DNA of 64,000 nt from Dactylis glomerata (taxonomy: Eukaryota > Streptophyta > Magnoliopsida > Poales > Poaceae). The stretch lies in the NCBI GenBank assembly GCA_007115705.1, contig QXEO01000382.1:8771318-8835317 (forward strand), given 5' to 3'. The first letter of the stretch is position 1. Every line of letters begins with the position of its first letter. The notes under the pieces were generated by a model. It was not told where the DNA came from. It ran no database searches and saw nothing but the letters and a program-made list of their open reading frames with translations. Both the position numbers and the translations under genes were made by a program. This document shows positions 33,390 through 44,847 of the stretch, piece by piece.

Positions 33390-35166
33390 TGTTGGAATTA
33401 TGCCCTAGAGGCAATAATAAAGATGTTATTATTATAATTCTTGTTCATGATAATGTTTATACTCCATGCTAGAATTGTATTAAGCGGAAACATTAATACT
33501 TGTGTGGTTTATGAACAACACCGTGTCCCTAGTATGCCTCTACTAGACTAGCTCATTGATTAATGATGGTTAAGGTTTTCTAACCATAGACATGAGTTAT
33601 TGATTAATAATGAGGTCATGTCATTAGGAGAATGATGTGATGGACAGACCCAAATAAAGCGCAACAATTAGATCATGTCATTGTGTTCATCTTTGCGAAG
33701 CTTTTTCCTATGTCATGTATTATGTTCCTTAGACCATGAGATAATACAACTCCCTAGTGCCGGAAGAGAGCTTTGAGGTCATCAAACGTCATCCTATGAA
33801 AGGGTGATCATAAAGGTGTCTCTCAGATGATCAGAAAGTACTTGTTGGGTTGTATGTATCGAGATGGAATTTGTCCCTCTCGAGTCGGAGAGATATACTT
33901 CGGGCCCACTCGGTAATCGATATCAATATCGCTTGCAAGCACGTGGTTAAGGAGTTAATCACAAAGTGATATCGGATTACGAAACGAGTAAAGTACTTGC
34001 TAAGAACGAGACTGAACTAGGTATGCCGATACTGACGCTCGAATCTCGGGCGAGTAAAATATCGCGAGACGAAGGAAATACAAATACGGGATTGATTGAA
34101 TCCTGACATCGTGGTTCATCCGATATGATCATCGCTGAGTGTGTGGGAGTCAATATGGATTTCCAGATCCCGCTATTGATTATTGATGGAGATCGTGTCT
34201 GCACATTCTCGAACCCGTAGGGTCACACACTTAACGCAAATCGATGCTAGGGTAGTTTCAGGATATATGTATGAAAGTGTTTCGGAAAGTCGGAATTGTT
34301 CCGGGTGGAAAATATTAGTATTTATTAATTGTATGAATTAATAAATATTAACACTATTTATTTAAAAGAAATAAATAAAAAAAAAGGAGAGAAGGCAGCG
34401 CTGGCGGCCAGCGCCTGGCTCGCTCGACTCGCGATCGAGGAGCGGCCAGGGCGAAGCTGGCTCGCCTCGCTCGCTGATAGCAGGCCGGCCCAGTTGGGCT
34501 TGGTGCTTGGGCCGAAGGCAGGCTGCATCGCTGCTTGCTGCTTACACGCACACGACCCGATTGTCGGATCGATCGGACGCTGGACGGCGGTGACGTGCAC
34601 GAGGCTGTTTTCACCATCGTGCATTGCACGTAAAAAGAAACTTGGCTGATTGGTAAAATAAGCAAAATTGTTTTGCAAGTTTGCCAAGGCTCGACGCCTA
34701 TAAAAGATAAGCGCGCCGCCGGTTTTTTTGGTCTACCCTAATTTGCGCGAAGCCGCTGCCCGCTTTCTGAAGCCTCTTTTCTCCGTTCTTTCTCCACCAC
34801 GCAAACAGGCGAAGTCCTGTTGGCGAATACTCTCCACCATAGACACCACGCCGTCGTGGTCGATCCCATCTACCACTCCACCATATCTCGCTGGACCGGG
34901 AAGGCGGAGTCGTTGGTGCGCTGTACGTGTGCATCTCTCGGAGGCGTTGCCACTTGCGGCGTTGCATCGGATTGGATCGCAAGGAGGAGAAGGCTAGTAC
35001 GACTACATCATCCACGTTCTGTTAAACATTTTCGCTATGCGATTTCTTCAAGGGTATGAAGATCTCATCTATCTCTCTCGTTGATTACATCTCCTAGATT
35101 AGATCTTGGCTTTCTTGTTCGCATCCGTAGGAAAATTTTTGATTTACTATGTTGCGAATCCCTTCA
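33390..35166 (+). repeat. 5' LTR of the copia element
   Basis: 1,777 bp, starting TGTTGG and ending CCCTTCA. A TATA box (TATAAAAG) lies at 34699-34706 and marks the U3/R promoter. It is homologous along its length to 40150-41914 and 48153-49917. Confidence 0.9.
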
Positions 35167-35167
35167 G

Positions 35168-35179
35168 TGGTATTAGAGC
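35168..35179 (+). other. Primer-binding site of the copia element
   Basis: tggtattagagc follows the 5' LTR by one base. It matches the 3' end of initiator Met-tRNA (tggtatcagagc) with one mismatch, the usual primer for plant copia elements. Confidence 0.8.
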
Positions 35180-36391
35180 TAGATCTTTGCGTAGATGTGT
35201 TTCACGAGTAGAACGCAACATGCTTGTTGCGGGCGTTGATGTTTTCTGTTGCAAACCTCTTGTTGTGTATTTCTTATGGCGCGGCATAGTGAGATCGAAG
35301 CGGACCAGGCCAACTTTACGCGACCTCGTTCGCGAGACCGGCTCCGCACTTGACGTGTGGCTTGTTCCACACATGCGGCTGGTGGATGCCAGTTTCTCTC
35401 ACTATAGTAGTCATGGGATTTACAACGGATGTTAGCAACCATAATATTACCGTTGTGGCTTCTCGTAGGTAAGAATCGTTCTTAACTTGTTACTCCCATA
35501 AGCCACGTAAAATATGCAACAACAAAGTAGAGGCGTCTAACTTGTTTTTGCAGGGAGTATTTTGTGATATGGTATGGCCCAAGACATGATGTGTATGAAT
35601 TGAGATGTATGTGATGACATGTTTTGTAATATTTCACGACTTGCATGTCGATGAGTTCACAACTGGCAGGAGCCATATGGTTGTCTTTATAATTGTGTAT
35701 GACCTGCGTGTCAACTTCTTATACGCCATGTAATAGCTTTACTTTATCGCTAAGTAGTTAGCAATAGTTGTAGTTGCTATTCATGGTGGAGGCAATCATG
35801 GTGGAGTGATGGAGATCATGCCGGTGCGCACAAGATAGAGATCATTGCGTGGAGATTGGCTATACCATGTCACATAAAATAATATGCATGTGATGTTTAC
35901 CTTTTATGTATCTTATTATGCTTTGATCGCGACGGTAGCATTATAAGATGATTCCTCACTTAAAGATCAAGATAAAATTGTGTTCTCCCCTCGTATGCAT
36001 CGTTGTGAAAGTTCATCGTTTTCAAGCATCTCATGATGATCGGGTGCTATAAACTCTACGTTCACATACAACAGGTGCAAGCCAGTTTTGCACATGCGGA
36101 GATACTTGGGTTTGACTTGACGAGCCTAGCATGTACAGACATGGCCTCGGAACACACGAACCGAAAGGTTAAACATGAGTCATATGAATGATATGATCGA
36201 CACTTCGTTGTCCGCCATTGAAACCACATCTCTTCTCGTGAAGATTGGATTAGGTGTGGTGAATTTGGATCGTGTTCACTAAAAAACTTGAGGGATGTTG
36301 AATTTAGTGGGAGTTCATCTAGTAATTTAATTAAGTTGAACTAGTTATCATGAACATAGTCTAAATTGTACTTGCAAATTTTGTAGATCAA

Positions 36392-37230
36392 ATGGCTAAG
36401 TCCAACTTCAACTTCAACGTGTTTGCTGAGAAAGAAAAGCTTAAAAACAATGGGTCTAACTTCACCAACTGGTTCCGCAATCTGAGAATCATTCTCGCTG
36501 GCGGACAAAAAGCCTATATACTTGAGCAAGCGCTAGGTGCCCCCCTGCTAAGGAAGCATCGACTGACGAAAAAGCTGTTTATCAGTCACGCAAAGATGAT
36601 TATGGCGTGATTAAGAGTACCATGTTGTTTGCTATGGAACCGGAACTTCAAAATCATTTTGAGGAGTTCATCGGGCCTTTTGAGATACTTGAGGAACTGA
36701 AAACCATGTTTCAGACTCAAGCCCGTTCTGAGAGATATGAGATCTCTGAGAAGTTCTTTAACTGCAAGATGGAGGAAGGGAGTTCCGTTAGTGAGCATGC
36801 CATTAAGATGTCGGGCTACACTCAACGACTTGAGCAACTGGACTGCAAGATTCCAGAAGAGCTCAAGATTGACAGAGTTCTGCAATCACTCCCTCCAAGC
36901 TACAAAGGTTTTGTAGTTACTCACAATCAAATTGGTTCCACTGATACGATCACTGAGCTCTTCGCTAAGCTGAAAGCTGCGGAGGTGGATATCAAGAAAG
37001 ATAATCATGTGTTGATGGTCAACAAGACCACTAGCTGGTCAACAAGACCACTAGCTTCAAGAAAGCTAAGGGTGCAAAGAAATCCTTCAAGAAAGGCAGC
37101 GGCAAGCGCGTTGCCCCTACTGAGAAGAAGCTCAAGTCTGGACCTAAGCCGGACACTGAGTGCTTCTATTGCAAGGACAAGGGTCACTGGAAACGCAACT
37201 ATCCAAAGTACTTAGCGGACAAGAAGGCTG
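36392..37230 (+). pseudogene. Copia gag (capsid/nucleocapsid), broken
   Basis: It opens with MAKSNFNFNVFAEKEKL and GSNFTNWFRNLRIIL, as in Angela/BARE gag. A frame change near 36540-36560 shifts the next block (LQNHFEEFIGPFEILEELK, QLDCKIPEELKIDRVLQSLP) into another frame. Near 37017-37056 a 20-bp direct duplication ('gtcaacaagaccactagct' twice) shifts the frame again. The zinc knuckle CFYCKDKGHWKRNY has Tyr where the last metal-binding Cys belongs. The protein would normally form the particle shell and bind the element RNA; this copy cannot be made intact. Confidence 0.85.
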
Positions 37231-40121
37231 GCACCATTAAAGGTATATTTGATATACATGTTATTGATGTTTACCTTACTAGCGCTCGTTGTAGTGCCTG
37301 GATATATGATACTGGTTCAGTTGCTAATATTTGTAACTCGAAACAGGAGCTACGGAATAGACGGCGGCTAGCAAGGGATGAGGTGACGATGCGCGTCGGC
37401 AATGGATCAAAAGTTGACGTGATGGCCGTCAGCACGCTCTCCTTAGTTTTACCTTTGGGATTAGTTTTAAACCTTAATAAGTGTTATTATGTGCCTGCGT
37501 TGAGCATGAACATTATATCTGGATCGTGTTTATTGCAAGATGGTTATTCATTTAAGTCAGAGAATAATGGTTGTTCTATTTATATGAATAACATCTTTTA
37601 TGGTCATGCACCTGTCGTGAATGGTTTATTTCTTCTGAATCTCGAAAGCAATGAAACACACATCCATAACATTGAGGCTAAAAGATGCAAAGTAGATAGT
37701 GATAATCCAACTTATTTGTGGCACTGCCGTCTAGGTCATATTGGTGTAAAACGCATGAAGAAACTATATTCTGATGGACTTTTGGAGTCTCTTGATTTTA
37801 AATCGTTTGACACGTGTGAGCCGTGCCTCATGGGCAAGATGACCAAAACCCCGTTCTCTGGAATAATGGAGCGAGCAACGGACTTATTGGAAATCATACA
37901 TACCGATGTGTGCGGACCAATGAGTATTTCGACGCGCGATGGATATCGCTATTTTCTCACTTTTACTGATGACTTAAGTAGATATGGGTATGTCTATTTA
38001 ATGAAACATAAATCTGAAATGTTTGAAAAGTTCAAAGAATTTTAGAATGAAGTGGAAAACCATCGTAACAGGAAAATTAAATTTCTGCGATCCGATCGTG
38101 GAGCTGAATATTTGAGTTATGATTTTCTCACGCATCTTAAAGCAAGCGGAATCGTTTTGCAACTCACGCCACCTGGAACACCACAGCGCAATGGTGTGTC
38201 TGAACGCCGGAATCGAACTCTATTAGATATGGTGCGATCGATGATGTCTCTTACAGATTTGCCGTTATCATTTTGGGGTTATGCATTAGAAACCGCTGCA
38301 TTCACTTTAAATAGGGCACCATCTAAATCTGTTGAGACGACACCGTATGAACTATGGTTTGGTGCTAAACCTAAGCTGTCGTTTCTTAAAGTTTGGGGAT
38401 GTGAAGCTTACGTCAAGAGGTTGATGCCGGACAAGCTCGAACCCAAAGCGAAGAAATGCGTCTTCATAGGATACCCTAAGGATACGATTGGGTATACCTT
38501 CTACCATAGATCTGAAGGCAAAGTGTTTGTTGCTAAGAACGGATCCTTTCTTGAGAAGGAGTTTCTCTCGAAAGAAGTGAGTGGGAGGAAGGTAGAGCTA
38601 GACGAGGTTATTGAACCTTCTCTCGAATTGGAGAGTAGCGCAGCACCCGAAGTTGTTCCGACGCCGCCTGCACCAACAAGAGAGGAAGCTAATGACGAGG
38701 ATCATGAAACTTCGAACGATGCTACTACTGAACTTCGCAGGTCGACAAGGGCACGTGCCACTTCTGAATGGTACGGCAACTGTGTCTTAACCGTCATGTT
38801 GTTAGACAACAATGAACCTGCAAACTATGAGGAAGCGATGATGAGCCCAGACTCTGGGAAATGGCTAGAAGCCATGAAATCCGAATTGGGATCCATGAGC
38901 GAAAACCAAGTATGGACTTTGGTGGACCCTCCTAGTGACCGTAAGGCCGTTGAGTGCAAATGGATCTTCAAGAAGAAAACAGACGCGGATGGTAATGTTA
39001 CTGTCTACAAGGCTCGGCTTGTCGCAAAAGGTTTTCGGCAAGTTCAAGGTGTTGACTACGATGAGACTTTCTCTCCCTTAGCGATTTTTAAGTCCATTCG
39101 GATTTTATTAGCAATTGCTGCGTTTCATGATTATGAAATTTCGTAAATGGATGTCAAAACTGCGTTCCTCAATGGCAACATTGATGAAGAGTTGTATATG
39201 ATGCAGCCCGAAGGTTTTGTCGATTCTAAGGATGCTAATAAGGTGTGCAAACTTCAGCGTTCCATTTATGGGCTGAAGCAAGCATCCCGGAGTTGGAACC
39301 TTCGTTTTGATCAAGTGATCAAGAGTTTTGGATTTGTTCCAAATTGCTATGAAGCTTGTGTCTACAAGAAAGTGAGTGGGAGCTCGGTGACATTTTTAGT
39401 ACTATATGTGGATGACATATTGATTATTGGAAATGACATCGATATGCTTAACGATGTGAAGAGTTATTTGAATAAATGTTTTTTAATGAAAGACCTAGGA
39501 GAAGCTGCTTATATATTAGGCATTAAAATCTATAGAGATAGAAAAGGACGCCTAATAGGTTTAAGCCAAAGTACATACCTGGATAAAGTTCTGAAAAGGT
39601 TCAGAATGGATAAAGCAAAGAAAGGTTCATTGCCCATGTTGTCAGGAAAGATATTGAGCAAGGCTCAGTGTCCAGCTACAGTAAAAGATACAAAAACTAT
39701 GAGCAAAGTGCCATATGCCTCGGCCATAGGTTCTATCATGTATGACATGCTGTGTACTAGACCGGATATGTCCAATGCTCTTAGTATGACGAGCAGATAC
39801 CAAAGTGATCCAGGAGTGGAACACTGGACAGCCACAAAGAACATCCTAAAGTATTTAAATAGGACTAAAGAAATGTTCTTGGTCTATGGAGGTGATGAGG
39901 AGTTCGTTGTAAAAGGTTACGCCGACGCTAGCTTCAACACCGACCCGGATGATTCTAAATCTCAGTTAGGATACGATTGTATTGTAGATGGAGATCTCAA
40001 GATCTGCAAGGTACATACGGATGTGAATGTCGCAGATCCGTTGACTAAACCTCTTCCACGAGCAAAACATGATCATCACCTTAATGCCATGGGTCTTAGA
40101 TTGTTACCAGATGTAAACTAG
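37231..40121 (+). pseudogene. Copia pol (protease, integrase, RT, RNase H), broken
   Basis: Domain order is PR-IN-RT-RH, as in Ty1/copia. Protease motif YDTGSVANICNS near 37303. Integrase zinc finger HCRLGHIGVKRM and CEPCLMGK (37720-37830), then catalytic IHTDVCGP, RSDRGAEY and GVSERRNR (D, D, E; 37900-38215). In-frame TAG near 38043 and TAA near 39144 split it; the latter precedes MDVKTAFLNG. RT has KARLVAKGFRQVQG, YGLKQASRSW and the YVDDIL active site near 39408. RNase H keeps only the start (YADASFNTD) and the end (KICKVHTDVNVADPLTKPL): about 100 codons with the other catalytic acids are deleted near 39980. The part from 37883 on also exists at 45886-48124. Confidence 0.92.
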
Positions 40122-40139
40122 ATTATTGACTCTAGTGCA

Positions 40140-40149
40140 AGTGGGAGAC
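40140..40149 (+). other. Polypurine tract before the 3' LTR
   Basis: agtgggagac immediately precedes the 3' LTR, as expected for plus-strand priming. The LTR's first bases here are TA rather than TG. Confidence 0.6.
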
Positions 40150-41914
40150 TATTGGAATTATGCCCTAGAGGCAATAATAAATATGTTATTATTATAATTC
40201 TTGTTCATGATAATGTTTATACTCCATGCTAGAATTGTATTAAGCGGAAACATTAATACTTGTGTGGTTTATGAACAACACTGTGTCCCTGGTATGCCTC
40301 TACTAGACTAGCTCATTGATTAATGATGGTTAAGGTTTCCTAACCATAGACATGAGTTGTTGATTAATAATGAGGTCATGTCATTAGGAGAATGATGTGA
40401 TGGACAGACCCAAATAAAGCGCAACAATTAGATCGTGTCATTGTGGCTTTTTCCTATGTTATGTATTGTGTTCCTTAGACCATGAGATAATACAACTCCC
40501 TAATGCCGGAAGAGAGCTTTGAGGTCATCAAACGTCATCCTATGAAAGGGTGATCATAAAGGTGTCTCTCAGGTGATCGGAAAGTACTTGTTGGGTTGTA
40601 CGTATCGAGATGGAATTTGTCCCTCCCGAGTCGGAGAGATATACTTCGGGCCCACTCGGTAATCGATATCAACATCGCTTGCAAGCACGTGGTTAAGAAG
40701 TTAATCACAAAGTGATATCGGATTACGAAACGAGTAAAGTACTTGCTGAGAACGAGATTGAACTAGGTATGCCGATACTGATGATCGAATCTCGGGCGAG
40801 TAAAATATCGCGAGACGAAGGGAATACAAATACGGGATTGATTGAATCCTGACATCGTGGTTCATCCGATATGATCATCGCTGAGTGTGTGGGAGTCAAT
40901 ATGGATTTTCAGATCCCGCTATTGATTATTGATGGAGATCGTGTCTGCACATTCTCGAACCCGTAGGATCATACACTTAACGCAAATCCATGCTAGGGTA
41001 GTTTCGGGATATATGTATGAAAGTGTTTCGGAAAGTCGGAATTGTTCCGGGTGGAAAATATTAGTATTTATTAATTGTATGAATTAATAAGTATTAACAC
41101 TATTTATTTAAAAGAAATAAATAAAAGAAAAAAGGAGAGAAGGCAGCGCTGGCGGCCAGCGCCTGGCTCGCTCGACTCGCGATCAAGGAGCGGCCAGGGC
41201 GAAACTGGCTCGCCTCGCTCGCTGATAGCAGGCCGGCCCAGTTGGGCTTGGTGCTTGGGCCAAAGGCAGGCTGCATCGCTGCTTGCTGCTTACACGCACA
41301 CGACCCGATTGTCGGATCGATCGGACGCTGGACGGCAGTGACGTGCACGAGGCTGTTTTCACCATCGTGCATTGCACGTAAAAAGAAACTTGGCTGATTG
41401 GTAAAATAAGCAAAATTGTTTTGCAAGTCTGCCAAGGCTCGACGCCTATAAAAGATAAGCGCGCCGCCGGTTTGTTGGTCTGCCCTAATTTGTGCGAAGC
41501 CGCTGCCCACTTTCTGAAGCCTCCTTTCTCCGTTCTTTCTCCACCACGCAAATAGGCGAAGCCCTGTTGGCGAATACTCTCCACCATAGACACCACGCCG
41601 TCGTGTTGTCGATCCCATCTACCACTCCACCATATCTCGCTGGACCGGGAGGCAGAGTCGTTGGTGCGCTGTACGTGTGCATCTCTCGGAGGCGTCGTCA
41701 CTTGTGGCGTTGGATCGGATCGGATCGCAAGGAGGAGAAGGCTAGTACGACTACATCATCCACGTTCTGTTGAACATTTCCGCTGTGCGATTTCTTCAAG
41801 GGTATGAAGATCTCATCTATCTCTCTCGTTGATTACATCTCCTAGATTAGATCTTGGCTTTCTTGTTCGCATTCGTAGAATTTTTTTTGATTTACTATGC
41901 TACGAATCCCTTTA
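40150..41914 (+). repeat. 3' LTR of the copia element
   Basis: Begins TATTGGAATTATG and ends CCCTTTA, where TG and CA are expected; both differences are single transitions. TATA box at 41447-41454. The flanking GTTAG at 41915-41919 completes the target duplication. Confidence 0.9.
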
Positions 41915-42614
41915 GTTAGAGCTATATTATATATTGTGTATTTCCCCGTTTGTATGAGGGGTTTCCTGCATATTCTCCACACCTGTACATGTATATATAC
42001 TGGCCTTTGGCCTCCTAGGAATACAAGTTGCATATTCCTAACATGGTATCAGATCATAGGATTTTTTTTCTCTACCGCACGCGCAACTCGTGCTCAACTT
42101 CCGATCCAATTTATTATGTCCTGACCGCCGCTGGCCATCTCCTATCTGTCACCGGTCAGCCCCCATCTCCCGTCCCTGTCCCGGCCACCACCGCTACTGC
42201 CCGACCAAATCGATCCTAATTTCGGATCAAATCGCCGCTGTCCCGTGCAAAATCGGGCTCAAATCGGGTCGAGCTCATCCCGTTTCCGACTGCTCTCTGC
42301 AGTTCCCGACTCCGGCCGCCTTTGATCCAGCCGCCAGCTACCCGTTCCCGGCCGCCTGTGCTAGATCCTGGCTGCCCACCCTGCCCGCCCGGCCTCTGGC
42401 TCCCCGGCCGCCCCACCGATCTGCCTAGCCGCCCCGCTCGGCGGACCGTGCGGCTTCTGGCATCGCTCCTGCATCGATCCCAGCCCAGGCCGCCGGATCC
42501 CATCTGCGCATCTCCGTGCTCTGGCCTGCTGACCGCCGGAATTGGTTGGCGGCGCCTCGATTCGGCCAGCCGTGGCCTGGATCTCGCCTGCCTTTGTTCG
42601 CTGCAATCACTTTG
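41915..42614 (+). mobile_element. Short-LTR retroelement: LTR remainder, PBS and leader
   Basis: From 41915 the LTR interrupted at 33389 resumes. It includes a TATA-like tgtatatata (about 41990) and ends CCTAACA at 42043. tggtatcagatc (42044-42055) is a Met-tRNA primer-binding site. A very GC-rich leader of about 550 bp follows, with no recognisable gag. At 42610-42614 the target CTTTG of the next insertion begins. The length (LTR about 130 bp) and PBS suggest a small copia or TRIM-like element. Its 3' LTR was not found. Confidence 0.65.
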
Positions 42615-43649
42615 TGAAAGATCATATCAAGCCCCATGTGTGGTTTTGGTAATTAATGACAATCCCTATGGACTAATGGTTGCATTGAGTTATATGTGTA
42701 GGACTTGTCCATAGACAATGCTTGAACCATTTGTTGGAGTCAAGGTTGTAAGAAGAAGATTATGTGTTGACCAAGGTGTTATTCAAGGAGTGATCCAAAG
42801 ATTGGTCTTAAGGGAGTTGAGCTTATGTCAAGTGTGTCTTGAAGAATAAGATTGAGTGAGCTCTCATGTGTATCCTCAAGACACCATCATTATGGAGAAA
42901 GAAGAATTGATTCGAGGATTGATCAAGTCAAAGCGCAAGTTCAAGATGAGCAACTAGAAGAGAACATATGCTTGAAGCTTGCCATCTACCTTGTGATCAT
43001 GGATATGTGAAGATATGATTAAAGAGAGTCTCTTCCATAGTAGAGTATGGGGGAGCAATCCGCAAGACTTCTCCAAGCAAGCTCAATCAAGAAAGGTGGT
43101 CCAACTTGAGAAGATCAAGATCGTCTTTATCCACCTCAAGTGGAATGCTCAAGGCAAAGGTATGATAGTGTTAGGGTTTCTTTCTTACCGGTCTCATGGT
43201 GTTATTTGTGAGACCGGGTTATAGGATCGGTAGCCGTACTATCAAGAGGGGCTCTCGAGTGAGTAACTTAATTGTATCGTTCGGAGAGAGCTCAAACCTT
43301 TGCATACTTGGCATCATCTTTCTTGGTTCTTATTTGGGTTTTATCCATGTGAGGTTCTAGAGCTTGTGGTTATTTCCATGACAAGCTCTAGCTCATCAAA
43401 AACGGATTTCGCATGAAGCTCTTATTGCGTTTTTGATGTTTGGAGGTTTTACCGGTTTGCCTTCAAAGTGAGGTCAAACCTTTCATCATTTGGTTTTATA
43501 CTCCCTTGTTGGACTATGATGTTTCTATGGATGAAGTTGTAGAGCTCGTTGTGGTGATTCCAACGAGCCCAAGATCATCGAAAACGGAGTCTGGATGAAA
43601 AAGTTATCACCGTTTTTGTATTGCAGTTTCTGCTCGGCGTCACCCAGTA

Positions 43650-43845
43650 AGGGGGGCGGATATTCCGGCCCAGGGGGGCGGATAATCCGGCCTGGGGGCG
43701 AAAATTTCGTTCCGAAATTTCTGCTAAGGACCAGAGTCGGCGTCACCCAGTATGGGGGGCGGATAATCCGGCCTGGGGGCCGGATAATCCGGCCAGACGG
43801 ATATTCCGGCCATATTTTGGCCGGATAATCCGCCCCTAAAGTCCT
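43650..43845. repeat. Array of near-palindromic GGATAATCCGGCC motifs in the solo LTR
   Basis: Seven closely spaced motifs of the form GG(C/CC)GGAT(A/T)(A/T)TCCGG/CC occur at about 43658, 43679, 43760, 43780, 43798 and 43823-43838. The last two are arranged inversely around 'atatttt' (tccggcc..ggccgga). A shared ggcgtcacccagta block precedes two of the groups (43637 and 43740). The array ends about 30 bp upstream of the TATA box. Confidence 0.7.
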
Positions 43846-43870
43846 GCAACGGCCATATTTCGTGGGGGGG

Positions 43871-43878
43871 TATAAATA
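43871..43878 (+). promoter_or_regulatory. TATA box of the solo LTR
   Basis: tataaata, set in the symmetrical ggggtataaatacccc. It lies downstream of the GGATAATCC array and upstream of CT-rich 5' UTR-like sequence, as expected for an LTR promoter. Confidence 0.6.
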
Positions 43879-44847
43879 CCCCTTCTTCCACCTTGGGCTG
43901 CACACGTTTTGAGCTTCTCTCTCCTCCATTGTTGACTTTGCAAAGCTTGCCCTTCCTCCTCCATTCCTCCCATGATTCTTGCATCTTTTTGAGGGAAAAG
44001 AGAGAGGAGATCTAGATCTATATTTCCACCAATCCATTTCTCCTCTAAGTGAGGGGAACATCTTGGGATCTAGATCTTGGAGTTCTTTGTGGATTTCCTT
44101 TGTTCTTCCTCTCATATCTCTCCATAGCATTAGTTGCTTTGGTAGGATTTGAGTGAGAAGGATTTGAGCACTTTGTGTGCTCTTGCCATTGCATAGGTTG
44201 CATCGGTTTGAGTTCTCCCCGGAGATTCGAGTAAGTGAAAGTTTGTGAGCTTATTACTCTTGGGTTCTTGGAACCCTAGACGACTTTGTGGCTTTGTGGA
44301 GCCTTGGTGGCTATCCTTGGGAGCCTCCAATTAAGTTGTGGATGCGTGCCCCAAGATTTGTGTAAAGGCCCGGTTCCGCCTTGAGGAACCCCTTAGTGGA
44401 AGAGTGAGCTAGGCCTTTGTGGCGCAAGCTCACACCGGAGAATAGGGTGAGGCCTTTGTGGCGTTGGTCAGGCCTTTGTGGCATTGGTTAGGCCTTTGTG
44501 GCGATACCACACCCCTCCAACGAGACGTACTCCCTTTCAAGGGAGGAACTCGGGAATACATCATCGTCTCCGCGTGCCTCGGTTATTTCTATACCCGAGC
44601 TCTTTACTTATGCACTTTACTTTGTGATAGCCTTCGTGCTTGAAGTCATATATCTTGCTATCACCTTGTTACTTGTATTTCTTAGCATAAGTTGTTGGTG
44701 CACATAGGTGAGCCTAGTGTATTTAGGTTTTATGTGCTTGACAAAATAAACGCTAGTTTAATTCCGCTTTTGTTCAAGCCATTCGTAAAATTTGATATCG
44801 CCTATTCACCCCCCCCCTCTAGGCGACATCTGTGTCCTTTCACTTTG

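Larger units (their letters stand above)
33390..41914 (+). mobile_element. Ty1/copia retrotransposon, Angela/BARE lineage, defective, 8.5 kb
   Basis: Target duplication GTTAG at 33385-33389 and 41915-41919. The layout is 5' LTR (33390-35166), primer-binding site, leader, gag (36392 on), pol to 40121, purine-rich tract (40140-40149), 3' LTR (40150-41914). The LTR start TGTTGGAATTATGCCCTAG is shared with the Angela/WIS/BARE group. Coding regions carry stops, frameshifts, a damaged zinc knuckle and a large RNase H deletion, so the element cannot move on its own. The two LTRs differ by many substitutions and by small indels (for example about 14 bp missing in the 3' LTR near 40445), so the insertion is not recent. 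Its right part was later duplicated in tandem. Confidence 0.93.
42615..44842 (+). mobile_element. Solo LTR, 2,228 bp
   Basis: Begins TGAAAGATCATATC and ends GTGTCCTTTCA, so the tips form TGAAAG/CTTTCA. Flanked by CTTTG at 42610-42614 and 44843-44847. No internal retroelement sequence lies next to it, so recombination between two LTRs removed the body. It carries a TATA box (43871-43878) preceded by an array of GGATAATCC-type motifs. The opening 'agccccatgtgtggttttgg' is a familiar Triticeae repeat, but I do not assign a family name. Confidence 0.85.

Noticed and set aside
42090..42714. Pro/Arg-rich open frames in the GC-rich leader (and in the copy at 50093-50717)
   Set aside because: They run straight across the solo-LTR insertion point into unrelated sequence and show no gag or pol motif; composition artefact.
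43525..44130. 201-codon minus frame with repeated 'GRIIRPP' peptides
   Set aside because: The peptide repeats are only the translation of the GGATAATCC promoter array; the frame crosses the TATA box and the LTR promoter region.
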